A DNA stretch of 46,743 nt, from positions 1-46,743 of the forward strand of contig CANMFQ010000029.1 of the NCBI GenBank assembly GCA_947497145.1, written 5' to 3'. The notes below the pieces were generated by a model, which was not told the DNA's origin, searched no databases, and worked only from the letters and a program-made list of their open reading frames with translations. A program made the position numbers and the translations under genes. Positions 9,328 through 17,816 of the stretch are shown piece after piece. Numbering within the stretch: the stretch's first letter is position 1; the number at the start of each line of letters is the position of its first letter. Origin of the DNA: an uncultured Flavobacteriaceae bacterium. GTDB lineage: Bacteria > Bacteroidota > Bacteroidia > Flavobacteriales > Flavobacteriaceae.

Positions 9328-10347
9328 ATGCGTCCCTTAATAATTGCTCTTTTCATTTTTAGCTTTCTAACTACCTATGCCCAATTACCTACGTATAAAA
9401 CTTGGCAAATTGAAGCAAAGAAAGATAAAAGAATGAAGCCTGAGTATGGTAACCTAAAAAAAAGTGAGGCTGAGATTGAGACAGACAAACGGTTTGTTGC
9501 TGCTATCCTGTCGTCAGGCAAAAGTAAAGCTGAAGGTGCGCATGAAATGATAAAAATTGGTTTTGATTACTTATATCGTGGTGATTTAAAAACAGCTATG
9601 TATCGTTTTAATCAGGCCTATTTATTGAATCCTAAAAATTCAGAAATATACTGGGGGTTCGGCGCCGTATATACCGCTTTAGGAGCTTACAAAGAAGCAA
9701 GAAACGAATATGCAGATGGACTTAATTTAAACCCTAGTAGTGCACCTATTCTTACCGATTATGCTACTACCTATTTAGGAGAATATTACGATACAATTCG
9801 ATTAAATTATGATGCTGCTCAAAACAGTCTTAACCTAGCAAAACAAAAATTATTAGCAGCATATAGTATTGACCCACAATACATAAACACTACCTATAAA
9901 CTTTCAATTGTATATTTGAATAGTAATGATTGTTTAAATGCTAAAAAATATCTCAAAGAAACACGAGAACTGGGCGGACAGCCTATAACCAAAGAATATT
10001 TGTCCGATTTTAATTTACGGTGCGGCAATTGTTCAAATGTTAAAATTGGTGACTTTCTAATTGAAAGCAGCAAAAACGGACTAACAAAAATACATCGCAC
10101 CAAAAACTATCAAATTGAAGAAAATGAATCTTTAGGATACAAATTAAAACTAAAAATTGACTGGATCGATGCATGCACATATACGCTAACTCCTGTTGTT
10201 GATTTGAACAAACGTAAAGGAACGAAGTCTCAATCGCGGATACGTACTTGTCAAATCATAGAAGTAAATGAAGATAATTACATTCAGGTTTCGCGTGCCA
10301 ATAGTGATAAACTACAAATTACTTCACAATTAAACTTTGTCAAATAA
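9328..10347 (+). CDS. Secreted or periplasmic TPR-repeat protein
   Basis: A 339-aa protein with a signal peptide (MRPLIIALFIFSFLTTYAQ). Residues about 85-215 contain tetratricopeptide-like helical pairs: GFDYLYRGDLKTAMYRFNQAY, NSEIYWGFGAVYTALGAYKEA, and a later SIVYLNSNDCLNAKKYLKE. TPRs mediate protein-protein contacts, here presumably in the periplasm. The C-terminal third (about 225-339) is beta-rich with several cysteines (LRCGNC, DACTY, RTCQII) and matches no domain I know. The gene is monocistronic, convergent with the M13 peptidase gene, and followed by a perfect hairpin. The interaction partner is unknown. Confidence 0.75.
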   Translation: MRPLIIALFIFSFLTTYAQLPTYKTWQIEAKKDKRMKPEYGNLKKSEAEIETDKRFVAAILSSGKSKAEGAHEMIKIGFDYLYRGDLKTAMYRFNQAYLLNPKNSEIYWGFGAVYTALGAYKEARNEYADGLNLNPSSAPILTDYATTYLGEYYDTIRLNYDAAQNSLNLAKQKLLAAYSIDPQYINTTYKLSIVYLNSNDCLNAKKYLKETRELGGQPITKEYLSDFNLRCGNCSNVKIGDFLIESSKNGLTKIHRTKNYQIEENESLGYKLKLKIDWIDACTYTLTPVVDLNKRKGTKSQSRIRTCQIIEVNEDNYIQVSRANSDKLQITSQLNFVK

Positions 10348-10448
10348 ATCATCAAAAAGTTGAAGTAGCTAAAAAAAAGCTTACACATGTAAATAACTAT
10401 TGACACCTCCATTTTTGAACACTTTATAAGAATTATGATGCTATAAAA

Positions 10449-10483
10449 AAATCCCGATTTCTGTTATACAGAAATCGGGATTT
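10449..10483. terminator. Bidirectional terminator between convergent genes
   Basis: A perfect 15-bp stem (AAATCCCGATTTCTG / CAGAAATCGGGATTT) with a 5-nt TTATA loop. The A6 tract on its left provides the U-run for the minus-strand M13 gene, and TTTAAATTG follows on the plus side for the TPR gene. Confidence 0.88.
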
Positions 10484-10536
10484 AAATTGTAAAATCACTT
10501 GATATATTATGATTTCATAATGATACTCTCCTCCTG

Positions 10537-12585
10537 TTACCAGATATGCACACGTTTTTCGGGTGCTAAATACATCGCATCTCCTTCTTTAATTTCGAAA
10601 GCATCATAAAACGCCTGAATATTTAACAATGGTTGAATAGCTCTTACCCTACCAGGAGAATGTGGGTCTGTTTTAATTTGAGTACGAAGTGCCTCTTCCC
10701 TGCTTTTGGTACGCCAAACTGTTGCCCAAGACATAAAGAAACGTTGCTCTGCCGTAAAGCCATCAATATCTTCTGGGCGACCGTTTTCTTTAAAGAATTT
10801 TTGAAGTCCGTCATACGCACCTAACAGTCCTCCTAAATCACCGATATTCTCTCCTAAGGTAAATTTACCATTTACATGAACACTATCTAAAACTTGAACT
10901 CCATCATACTGCGCAGCAAGCGCATCACCACGTTTTGTAAATGCCGCCAAATCTTCTTCTGTCCACCAGTTTTTTACATTTCCATCAGCATCAAAACGCG
11001 CTCCACTATCATCAAATGCATGTGAGATTTCATGACCAATTACAGCTCCAATACCTCCATAATTAACAGCCTCATCTGCCTCATAATTATAAAACGGTGG
11101 TTGCAAAATTGCAGCAGGAAAAACAATCTCATTATTCAATGGATTAAAATAGGCATTAACGGTTTGTGGAGACATTCCCCATTCTGTTTTATCCACAGGC
11201 TTCCCAATTTTAGCATAACTTTTAAGCTCATTCCATTTGCTAGCAGCAGTCATATTATCATAATAAGACTTGTCTGCAGCTACTTGCATTGTTGCATAAT
11301 CTTCCCATTTATCAGGATAAGCGATTTTAACTGTAAATTTATCTAGCTTCTCTATAGCTTTTGCTTTGGTGGTATCACCCATCCAATCTAACTTTTTAAT
11401 ACGCTCTTTAAACGCTTCAATTACATTAGCAATCATCATCTCGGCTTTCGCTTTTGCTTCCGGCGGAAATTTAGCATCAACATACAATTGCCCCAATGCC
11501 TCACCTACAGTTCCGTTTACAGTTGCCAATGCGCGCTCATCAGCTGGTCGTTGTTTTTCAGAACCTCGTAAATAGCTACTGTAAAAATCCCAATTTGTCT
11601 TTTCAATTTCAGTTGTAAGCTTACGTGCTGCACCATTAAAAGTATCCCATCGTAGTAATGTTTTAATATCTTCTATTGGTGTTTCTTTTAAAAATTTATC
11701 TAAAGCTTCAGTATATTTCAACTGAGTAACCATCAGTGTATCTATATTTTTTGAAATACCTAAGTCAACAATCATTTTCTTTAAATCTATACTTGTCAAC
11801 ATGGCATCAGCAGCTTCTAATGAACGTGGATTGTTCATGTTTCGAATATCACGACTTTCAACCTTATCCAATCGAGGCTCTGCCAAAGCTGTTTCCATAG
11901 CTAAAATTTTATTGGCAGCAACCATAGCATCTGCTTCACTATCTCCTAACATTTTGAGCATTTTAGCAATATGCTTTTTATACATTTCACGTATTTCCTT
12001 TGATTTATCATCCTGATCTAAATAGAAATCACGATCGGGAAGTCCTAACCCACTAGGGCCCAAATAAACCGCATTCATTGCACTATTATTCAAATCTGCG
12101 AAAACACCAATACCTATAAAAGGAGAAGAAACTCCTGGTACTTTTGCTAAGACAGTTTGTAAATCTGAGCGATTTTTTATTTCCGAAATAGCTTTTAAAG
12201 CTGGTTGTATAGGAGCTAGACCAATCTTGTTTCTTGTTACGGTATCTAGTTTTGTTTCAAACAATGCTATAGCTTTAGCTTGGTCTGTTTTCGGGCCATA
12301 TTTGCCACTAGCTTTAGCTTTCGCTAAGATATCAAGAACATCATAATCTGTTGACTTTCGTAGCACAGAAAACCCACCCCAGCTTGATCGATCAGCTGGT
12401 ATTTCGGTTTTATCCATCCACGCACCGTTTACAAAATTATAAAAATCATCCTTAGGACTAATTTCGGGTTTCATATTTTCTAACACGATACCTGGTAGAG
12501 GGCCATTATCGTTAACAGCAGTAGTTTGCGCCTCGCCTAAAGCGAATGTCATAGTAGCACATACTACTAGTAGTACTTTTTTCAT
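10537..12585 (-). CDS. pepO: Secreted M13-family (neprilysin/PepO-type) zinc endopeptidase
   Basis: 682 aa, the usual size for bacterial M13 enzymes. A signal peptide (MKKVLLVVCATMTFALGEAQ) sends it to the periplasm or beyond. The N-terminal half is the M13_N region and the C-terminal third is the peptidase. The zinc site is HEISH (H518, E519, H522) with the third ligand E579 in GENIGDLGG. The substrate-binding NAYF and the C-terminal PEKRVHIW are also characteristic. These enzymes cut oligopeptides on the amino side of hydrophobic residues. The catalytic set is complete. It is a single-gene unit ending at the bidirectional terminator. The family call is firm; the pepO symbol is by family only. 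Confidence 0.93.
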   Translation of the reverse strand: MKKVLLVVCATMTFALGEAQTTAVNDNGPLPGIVLENMKPEISPKDDFYNFVNGAWMDKTEIPADRSSWGGFSVLRKSTDYDVLDILAKAKASGKYGPKTDQAKAIALFETKLDTVTRNKIGLAPIQPALKAISEIKNRSDLQTVLAKVPGVSSPFIGIGVFADLNNSAMNAVYLGPSGLGLPDRDFYLDQDDKSKEIREMYKKHIAKMLKMLGDSEADAMVAANKILAMETALAEPRLDKVESRDIRNMNNPRSLEAADAMLTSIDLKKMIVDLGISKNIDTLMVTQLKYTEALDKFLKETPIEDIKTLLRWDTFNGAARKLTTEIEKTNWDFYSSYLRGSEKQRPADERALATVNGTVGEALGQLYVDAKFPPEAKAKAEMMIANVIEAFKERIKKLDWMGDTTKAKAIEKLDKFTVKIAYPDKWEDYATMQVAADKSYYDNMTAASKWNELKSYAKIGKPVDKTEWGMSPQTVNAYFNPLNNEIVFPAAILQPPFYNYEADEAVNYGGIGAVIGHEISHAFDDSGARFDADGNVKNWWTEEDLAAFTKRGDALAAQYDGVQVLDSVHVNGKFTLGENIGDLGGLLGAYDGLQKFFKENGRPEDIDGFTAEQRFFMSWATVWRTKSREEALRTQIKTDPHSPGRVRAIQPLLNIQAFYDAFEIKEGDAMYLAPEKRVHIW

Positions 12586-12854
12586 TTTCGTTTTTTGATT
12601 TAATTAGTTGAATAATACGTTATATATAAGTCGCTAAAATATAAAAAATGTTACATACATAACTCTTTAAAATTCAAGATGTACCGCAATTCTTAAGTTA
12701 AATCAACTCCATACGTATGAACTTTGCTTAAAACACACAAAGTTCAATACCCCATACTCCTTTGCAGTATTCATTACAGTACCGCAAGAGATAAAATAAT
12801 TTTAAACACATAAAACAAACTACTAAAAAGCCTAATGAATTTTCTACATCTGGG

Positions 12855-13541
12855 TTACGAAAAAATCATTTGAAGCAATATATTAGGATCAGGACAATTT
12901 TTCGCATAATATTCAAGATCATCTTCAGCACATACCCCAGGGTAATCGCCTTTTTTACCTTCCATATCAATAATAATCTGAAAATGTAAATGTGGTGCAT
13001 AATTAACATTAACATCAGGCGTACCTAAAGTTGCAACAACATTTCCCGCCTCAAATTCTTGATCAATATGAATGTTTTCAATAGCAGCTAATGACAAATG
13101 ACCGTAAAGGGTGTGAAAGATAAAACCATCTATCTCATGCTTCAAAATAATCGTAGGACCATAATCTCCCATCGCAGCATTATTTTTAAAACTATGAACC
13201 ACCCCCTTGACTGGCGCCAACACTTTAGTGCCTGCCTTAGCCCAAAAATCGACACCCAAATGAATGTTTCGTCGTCCCTTAGCTTGGTGAAAATCTGGTT
13301 TGTCATTATATAAGTTTCGCTTTTCTAAATAACCACCATAAGCGACCAACGCATTATTTTCATGTAAAACGCCCTCAATAAATTTTTGGCAACTTACAGG
13401 ATCAGCAACATCAAATTTACTTAGCACCACATTACTTGAACTAAAGTCTATAGTACAATATTGGTTTACCTCTATTCGCTTATCCAATACTTTAATCGGT
13501 TTAGCTGTGCGATCAGCAAATTGCTTTAATGAAGAAATCAT
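12855..13541 (-). CDS. M23 (LytM-type) metallopeptidase domain protein, apparently without signal peptide
   Basis: 228 aa from ATG 13541. A longer frame begins at TTG 13571, but its extra ten residues are unconvincing as a leader. The M23 zinc site is complete: H94 and D98 in HLGVD, and H184/H186 in APHLHF, with the accessory YGHLS histidine at 148. Classical M23 proteins cut peptidoglycan cross-bridges in the periplasm and carry a signal peptide, which I do not see. Similar leaderless M23 domains occur fused to aminotransferases in related organisms. It may act on a cytoplasmic peptide, or be exported in another way. It is flanked by single-gene units, and the minisatellite lipoprotein is divergent. 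Confidence 0.82.
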   Translation of the reverse strand: MISSLKQFADRTAKPIKVLDKRIEVNQYCTIDFSSSNVVLSKFDVADPVSCQKFIEGVLHENNALVAYGGYLEKRNLYNDKPDFHQAKGRRNIHLGVDFWAKAGTKVLAPVKGVVHSFKNNAAMGDYGPTIILKHEIDGFIFHTLYGHLSLAAIENIHIDQEFEAGNVVATLGTPDVNVNYAPHLHFQIIIDMEGKKGDYPGVCAEDDLEYYAKNCPDPNILLQMIFS

Positions 13542-13739
13542 AAGAATCAAATAGTTAAAACAAAGCAACAAAATTTGAATACAACATAAGAATTATTGTA
13601 CTCGACAAATAAAAGTAGTTTAATTCCTTAAATTAATAAGCTCATATAACAATTTTATAATATTTTTGCAACCTATTTAATTTGTAATTAGACCCCCTCA
13701 ATTCATTACATTTTAAATAGACGATAACATGATTGCTAA

Positions 13740-13747
13740 TATTTTTG
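13740..13747 (+). promoter_or_regulatory. -7 element of the malectin-like lipoprotein gene
   Basis: TATTTTTG fits the Bacteroidota -7 consensus TAnnTTTG and lies 52 bp before the ATG. A second identical octamer is at 13661-13668. Neither has an obvious TTG at the right upstream distance, so the assignment is tentative. Confidence 0.4.
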
Positions 13748-13799
13748 TGATTTAGAGTAAAATACGTTATTCGATCCAAATTAAAAAACCAAAAACATT

Positions 13800-14636
13800 A
13801 TGAAAAAGGTGATTACAGCTAATTTCAAAATACTAATTCTTCTTTTGAGCATTACATTATTTGCTCTTTCTTGTAGTGCAGACAAAACTGATCCCGTACC
13901 CCCTTCAGAACCCGAAACACAAGCACCAGGCGGTGAAGAATCTGGTGGAGAAGAATCTGGTGGAGAAGAATCAGGCGGTGAAGAATCAGGCGGTGAAGAA
14001 TCTGGTGGAGAAGAATCTGGTGGAGAAGAATCTGGTGGAGAAGAATCTGGTGGAGAAGAATCTGGTGGTGAAGAATCTGGTGGTGAAGAATCAGGCATCG
14101 AGGAATCTACAGAAGTAGCTGGCCCTGTTCTTTTAAAAATTAATTGTGGCGGACCTGAAGTTACTATAGGTGAAGAAACCTTTATAGCTGATACTTATTT
14201 CAACGGACCAACCATTATATATGAAACAACCTCTGTTACAGAAATAGCAGATACTGAACTAGATGAAATTTATCTTACCGAACGAATTACAGATAATGAC
14301 CATAATCAAGATCCTTTTTCTTACGATATTCCTGTTTCAAACGGCACCTATACTATAAAGTTACACTTCGCAGAAATTTTTTGGGGCGTACCCAATCCAT
14401 TTAATTTAGAAGGTGGCGAAGGAAGTAGATTGTTTGGCGTTAAAATAGAAGATACAGCTATTTTCAATAACTTTGATTTGTACCAAACTACTGATGGGCC
14501 TGCAAAGGCATTAACCAAAATGTACAACTTTGAAGTTACCGATGGGCAATTAAATATCATTTTTCAATCGACTGTAGATAAACCTAAAATTTCAGCAATT
14601 GAGATTTTTGGCGAAGGTGCTATTGAAACCAATTAA
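13800..14636 (+). CDS. Malectin-like domain lipoprotein with EESGG repeat linker
   Basis: 278 aa. A lipoprotein signal peptide has its lipobox at LFALSC (Cys25). An acidic low-complexity linker of eleven GGEES pentapeptides plus one GIEES spans about residues 44-103. From about residue 108 a malectin/di-glucose-binding-like domain begins (LLKINCGGPEV) and continues with ADTYFNGPT, YTIKLHFAEIFW and a terminal ISAIEIFGEG strand. Malectin domains bind glucan-type disaccharides; here the domain would be displayed from a membrane by a flexible charged stalk. No enzyme domain is attached. The linker is encoded by a 15-bp tandem repeat and could change in length between strains without a frameshift. 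The gene is monocistronic and followed by a hairpin terminator. Confidence 0.8.
   Translation: MKKVITANFKILILLLSITLFALSCSADKTDPVPPSEPETQAPGGEESGGEESGGEESGGEESGGEESGGEESGGEESGGEESGGEESGGEESGGEESGIEESTEVAGPVLLKINCGGPEVTIGEETFIADTYFNGPTIIYETTSVTEIADTELDEIYLTERITDNDHNQDPFSYDIPVSNGTYTIKLHFAEIFWGVPNPFNLEGGEGSRLFGVKIEDTAIFNNFDLYQTTDGPAKALTKMYNFEVTDGQLNIIFQSTVDKPKISAIEIFGEGAIETN
13929..14108 (+). repeat. 15-bp coding minisatellite, 12 units
   Basis: Eleven units encode GGEES exactly (13929-14093), and a twelfth degenerate unit encodes GIEES. Units differ only at a few third codon positions (GGT/GGC/GGA, TCT/TCA), and a run of four identical units near 13998-14063 suggests recent expansion. The unit length is a multiple of three, so copy-number change alters stalk length only. 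Confidence 0.95.
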
Positions 14637-14685
14637 ACAGCTGCAACGCTAATTGATTATTGGACGAAAAAACTATAGTAAAAAA

Positions 14686-14711
14686 GTAACCTCACCTATA
14701 AGTGGGGTTAT
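14686..14711 (+). terminator. Hairpin terminator after the malectin-like lipoprotein
   Basis: GTAACCTCAC pairs with GTGGGGTTAT (wobbles included) around a short CTATAA loop, about 50 bp after the stop. A T-rich stretch follows. Confidence 0.65.
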
Positions 14712-14834
14712 TTATGTTTATTGAAGGTTTATTTTTGCCATTCAGAATGATTTTCATCAAACCCTAATACTTTTAAGCTATCAATTGTAAGGAGTAACGA
14801 ACTTCAGCTACAAATAACAAAAAAGAACAATAAC

Positions 14835-15533
14835 ATGTATATACTAAAAAGTATTATTTTGACAGCCGCTACCATGATTTCCGTCAGTTGTCAATCAAAT
14901 CAAAAAAAGAAATCTACCACTGAAGTTGCCGATTCGCATAAAATGGAGACCAAAGAGACTGTTGCATTTTCTCAGGAAGATTTAAGCGCATATGAAACCG
15001 CTTACTTTGCAAGTGGATGTTTTTGGTGTGTTGAAGCTATTTTTGAAAGTGTAAAAGGAGTTAAAGAAGTTGTTTCAGGTTATGCGGGAGGTACAGAAGA
15101 AAACCCAACTTACGAGCAAGTAGGTGGAGGTTTAACTAGTCATGCTGAAGCTGTTGAAGTGTATTATGATCCAAAGGAAATTTCTTTTACTGCACTAGTT
15201 CAGGTGTTTTTTGGTTCTCATGATCCTACCACTCTAAACAGACAAGGCCCAGACAGAGGTAGACAATACCGTTCTGTAGCATTTTATAAAAACGAAAGTG
15301 AAAAAGCTATAATTGAAGCTTATATTGGTGCATTAACAGATCAAAATGTATATGACGGTGATCCTATCACAACTGAGGTAACCCCTTTTACTAAATTTTG
15401 GAAAGCAGAAGATTACCACCAAGATTATGAAAAAAGGCATCCAAATAACTCGTATATCAGAAATGTTTCTATCCCTAGGTTGAACAGATTTAAAAAGAAT
15501 TTTGGTGACTTTTTAAAAGCAGATGCTCATTAA
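14835..15533 (+). CDS. msrA: Lipoprotein peptide methionine sulfoxide reductase A
   Basis: 232 aa. It reduces methionine-S-sulfoxide in proteins. A lipobox (ISVSC, Cys19) places it on the periplasmic face of a membrane, unlike cytosolic MsrA. The catalytic domain starts near residue 55 with the hallmark GCFWC (nucleophile C62, second Cys C65) and continues with YAGG, HAEAVEVYYDP, FFGSHDPTT and GRQYRS. The C-terminal resolving cysteines of E. coli-type MsrA are absent; C65, two residues after the catalytic one plus spacer, is the only other mature-domain cysteine. Recycling therefore probably uses C65 or an external thiol. It is a single gene bounded by hairpins, and a role in repairing oxidised envelope proteins is inferred. 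Confidence 0.92.
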   Translation: MYILKSIILTAATMISVSCQSNQKKKSTTEVADSHKMETKETVAFSQEDLSAYETAYFASGCFWCVEAIFESVKGVKEVVSGYAGGTEENPTYEQVGGGLTSHAEAVEVYYDPKEISFTALVQVFFGSHDPTTLNRQGPDRGRQYRSVAFYKNESEKAIIEAYIGALTDQNVYDGDPITTEVTPFTKFWKAEDYHQDYEKRHPNNSYIRNVSIPRLNRFKKNFGDFLKADAH

Positions 15534-15554
15534 TTACAGTACTGCATTTAATAT

Positions 15555-15582
15555 AACAAAGCGACTTTAGGGTCGCTTTGTT
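15555..15582 (+). terminator. Terminator after msrA
   Basis: AACAAAGCGAC (15555-15565) and GTCGCTTTGTT (15572-15582) form a perfect 11-bp stem with a 6-nt loop, ending in a T-rich tract. Confidence 0.85.
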
Positions 15583-15808
15583 GTTTAATAAAACCTGAGT
15601 AATTTGAAGTAATTTAATTGCTAGTATTCTCGTCTCATATTGAACTCATCGTGGCTTTTTGTTTGCAAATGATAATTATGACTTGTAAGATGTAATGAAT
15701 ATATTTTTTAGTTACATAGCGATAACTAAAGCACTCAAAAACGAACAAATTAAGATGTAAAAATGGATAATTTGTGGGCGTAAGAAAAAGCAAAAGGAGT
15801 TCATTGTA

Positions 15809-17260
15809 TTACTCTAAAACAATTGAACTGTATTTTGAGTGAATAACAAATGACTTTTTCGCCGCTTCATTACCAGCATAACCTTTACTAATTATTGTAT
15901 TACCATTCTTAGTATCATGCAATGAAATTGCATCTGGGTAACTAAGTTCTGATGCCGTTCTATTTGCATAAATCGTAAAAGGAATTGAAGGAGTTTTACA
16001 AGTAAATTCTGCATTCTGCAATGAAATATCAATCTCATCAAAATCATCATTCACTAAATTAATCTGCACAGCACCCAACTCATTTTTAATATAAGCACCA
16101 CGCCTCAATTCATTAATGGTAACGTCAGAAGAAACAGCATTTAAACGTAAATTGAGTGCTGTATTTAAAACCACATTATCTGAATAGTTAGTTTGCAGGT
16201 AACCATATTGCCAATTTTTAACATTTACTGGCGAATAATAAGCCTTAATACTAGTTTCTTCTCCCACAATTGAAGATCCCCATAAACTAGCATGCGATAA
16301 ATCTGCTTGAATGTTTTTTGTATTGGCTGCCAATTTCACCTCGCCGTAGCGTACATTCATTTTAATCTTCATTGTTTTTGGCATCTTTACCTTTATTGTT
16401 TTCTTAATTTTGTACTTTGAATTTGAATGCACTCCTTTTCCCGCGCTATAGAAGACAGTAGGTTCGTTGTTATTAAGAATAATAAAACTAGCCGAATCAA
16501 GCTCTCCCTCCATATCAGTCTGAATTTTCTTAATTTGCTTTCTTCTTTCTTTATATGACCTCGCTCTATCGGCTTTTAATTTGCCTATTTTTTGAGCACG
16601 TGCTGCATGCGCTTCTGAACGAGATTCTGAGTGGGATTCACGCATACTTTTTATTTTATCAGTCCTTTTTTCTAAGTCCTTTTGCCGCTTCTCAATTTGC
16701 TTTAACCAAACTTCAAGCGTTTTCATATGCTCCTTACCAAAGGCTTTTTCATATTCCTTTTGCCATTTTTCCAAATAGTTTTGTCCATCTTTATTAAAAG
16801 CCTCATAATCAAAAGCTATAGTCGGATTAATTGACAAAGAAGGCAAATCGTTTAATTCATCAAAAAAAAGTTCCATTTCAGGTAATTCAGGAATTTCAAA
16901 GTGAAAATCTTGAACATCGCTAATACTATTTTGTACGAACCAAATATTTTCTCCCTCAGTATATATCTGTACTTTTTTACTATTTCCTGAAATTTCAACA
17001 CCAGCGTTTTTAAAAAAATCATCACGCTCGTCATCACCAACACCTTCAACTTCTATTGTAGCTTCAACAACCACCTGATTTTTTGACCAAGTTTCAAATT
17101 CAATATCAGCATGGTTAATATTAATATCCAATACGGCATCTTCAGCTACAGTAAAAGTTTCTTTAAAAGTCTTTGTTTGTTTTTGTCCATAAGCTCCTAT
17201 AGTGACAAAGCACAGGAACAGCATAAATTTACTACATAGTATTTGTTTCAACCTGTTCAT
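15809..17260 (-). CDS. Secreted beta-rich/coiled-coil protein, third gene of the ECF sigma operon
   Basis: 483 aa with a signal peptide ending near AYGQ (residue 25). Residues about 30-160 are beta-rich. About 160-255 is a highly charged K/E/R segment with strong coiled-coil character (EKRQKDLEKRTDKIKSM and following). About 270-483 is again beta-rich and resembles the DUF4097-type putative adhesin or stacked-strand fold (KVKMPKTMKIKMNVRYGEVK, NAVSSDVTINELR). No catalytic motif was seen. Its start overlaps the 3' end of the membrane-protein gene by 29 bp, so the two are translationally coupled. Genes in this position are common behind RpoE-like sigma factors in Flavobacteriia, and an envelope-stress or adhesin role is inferred only. 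Confidence 0.7.
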   Translation of the reverse strand: MNRLKQILCSKFMLFLCFVTIGAYGQKQTKTFKETFTVAEDAVLDININHADIEFETWSKNQVVVEATIEVEGVGDDERDDFFKNAGVEISGNSKKVQIYTEGENIWFVQNSISDVQDFHFEIPELPEMELFFDELNDLPSLSINPTIAFDYEAFNKDGQNYLEKWQKEYEKAFGKEHMKTLEVWLKQIEKRQKDLEKRTDKIKSMRESHSESRSEAHAARAQKIGKLKADRARSYKERRKQIKKIQTDMEGELDSASFIILNNNEPTVFYSAGKGVHSNSKYKIKKTIKVKMPKTMKIKMNVRYGEVKLAANTKNIQADLSHASLWGSSIVGEETSIKAYYSPVNVKNWQYGYLQTNYSDNVVLNTALNLRLNAVSSDVTINELRRGAYIKNELGAVQINLVNDDFDEIDISLQNAEFTCKTPSIPFTIYANRTASELSYPDAISLHDTKNGNTIISKGYAGNEAAKKSFVIHSKYSSIVLE

Positions 17261-17816
17261 TTTTTGATGTATTTAATTCGTTTAATTTTCTTTTTAACTT
17301 TTGTAATAATTGCAGCCGTAATTGCAAATTTTGAATTAAAGCTGTAATGGTCTGATCATTTGGCCCCATTTCATTTAGTTCTGTATTTAATTTTTCATAC
17401 TCGCTATTCAACTCTGCTAATTGTTTTAAATATGTATTCACCAAATCTTTATGCTCATCAGAAACATCTAGCTTTGCCAATGCCAAATTAATATTGGCTA
17501 CATAATAATTTTCTACTTTTTTTAAATCTGGCGATAAATCACCTAAAGAAATTCTATTTGGCAACTCATCGTGCTCCTTATCTTCCGTAGAAGCCACCTT
17601 AATAGTATCTTTCTGCGTAAACTCCTGAAAAGTAAAATACCCCAAACTAAGTAACACCAACACAACGGCAGCCACTTTATACCAATGGTATGTCACCACC
17701 TTCTTGGGTAATTGCTGCTCTAAACGGGCTAAAAATCTGTCTTCATGTCCTTCTGAAAGCGATAATTTTTGTACCTCTGCATCCTTTTTAAATACTTCCC
17801 TAAGATCTCGTCGCAT
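17232..17816 (-). CDS. Single-pass membrane protein in anti-sigma position
   Basis: 194 aa. The cytosolic N-terminus (about 1-44) contains EDRFLARLEQQLPKK, typical of short Bacteroidota anti-sigma-like proteins. One transmembrane helix follows (about 45-64, WYKVAAVVLVLLSLGYFTF). The periplasmic part ends in a long helical, probably coiled-coil segment (about 115-190). It overlaps the sigma gene by 17 bp upstream and the secreted protein gene by 29 bp downstream. Topology and position fit an anti-sigma factor holding the upstream ECF sigma at the membrane. No zinc-binding ZAS motif (HxxxCxxC) is present, so it is a non-canonical candidate. Confidence 0.72.
   Translation of the reverse strand: MRRDLREVFKKDAEVQKLSLSEGHEDRFLARLEQQLPKKVVTYHWYKVAAVVLVLLSLGYFTFQEFTQKDTIKVASTEDKEHDELPNRISLGDLSPDLKKVENYYVANINLALAKLDVSDEHKDLVNTYLKQLAELNSEYEKLNTELNEMGPNDQTITALIQNLQLRLQLLQKLKRKLNELNTSKNEQVETNTM

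Noticed and set aside
13781-14098. Antisense open frame encoding about ten PDSSP units
   Set aside because: It is the reverse complement of the 15-bp minisatellite; the repeat keeps all frames open. No start context or leader.
13929-14108. CRISPR array
   Set aside because: The repeat is coding, contiguous and without spacers; no cas genes are present.
13861-14118. Forward second-frame ORF rich in KNLVEKN units
   Set aside because: Also a by-product of the minisatellite inside the malectin-like lipoprotein gene.
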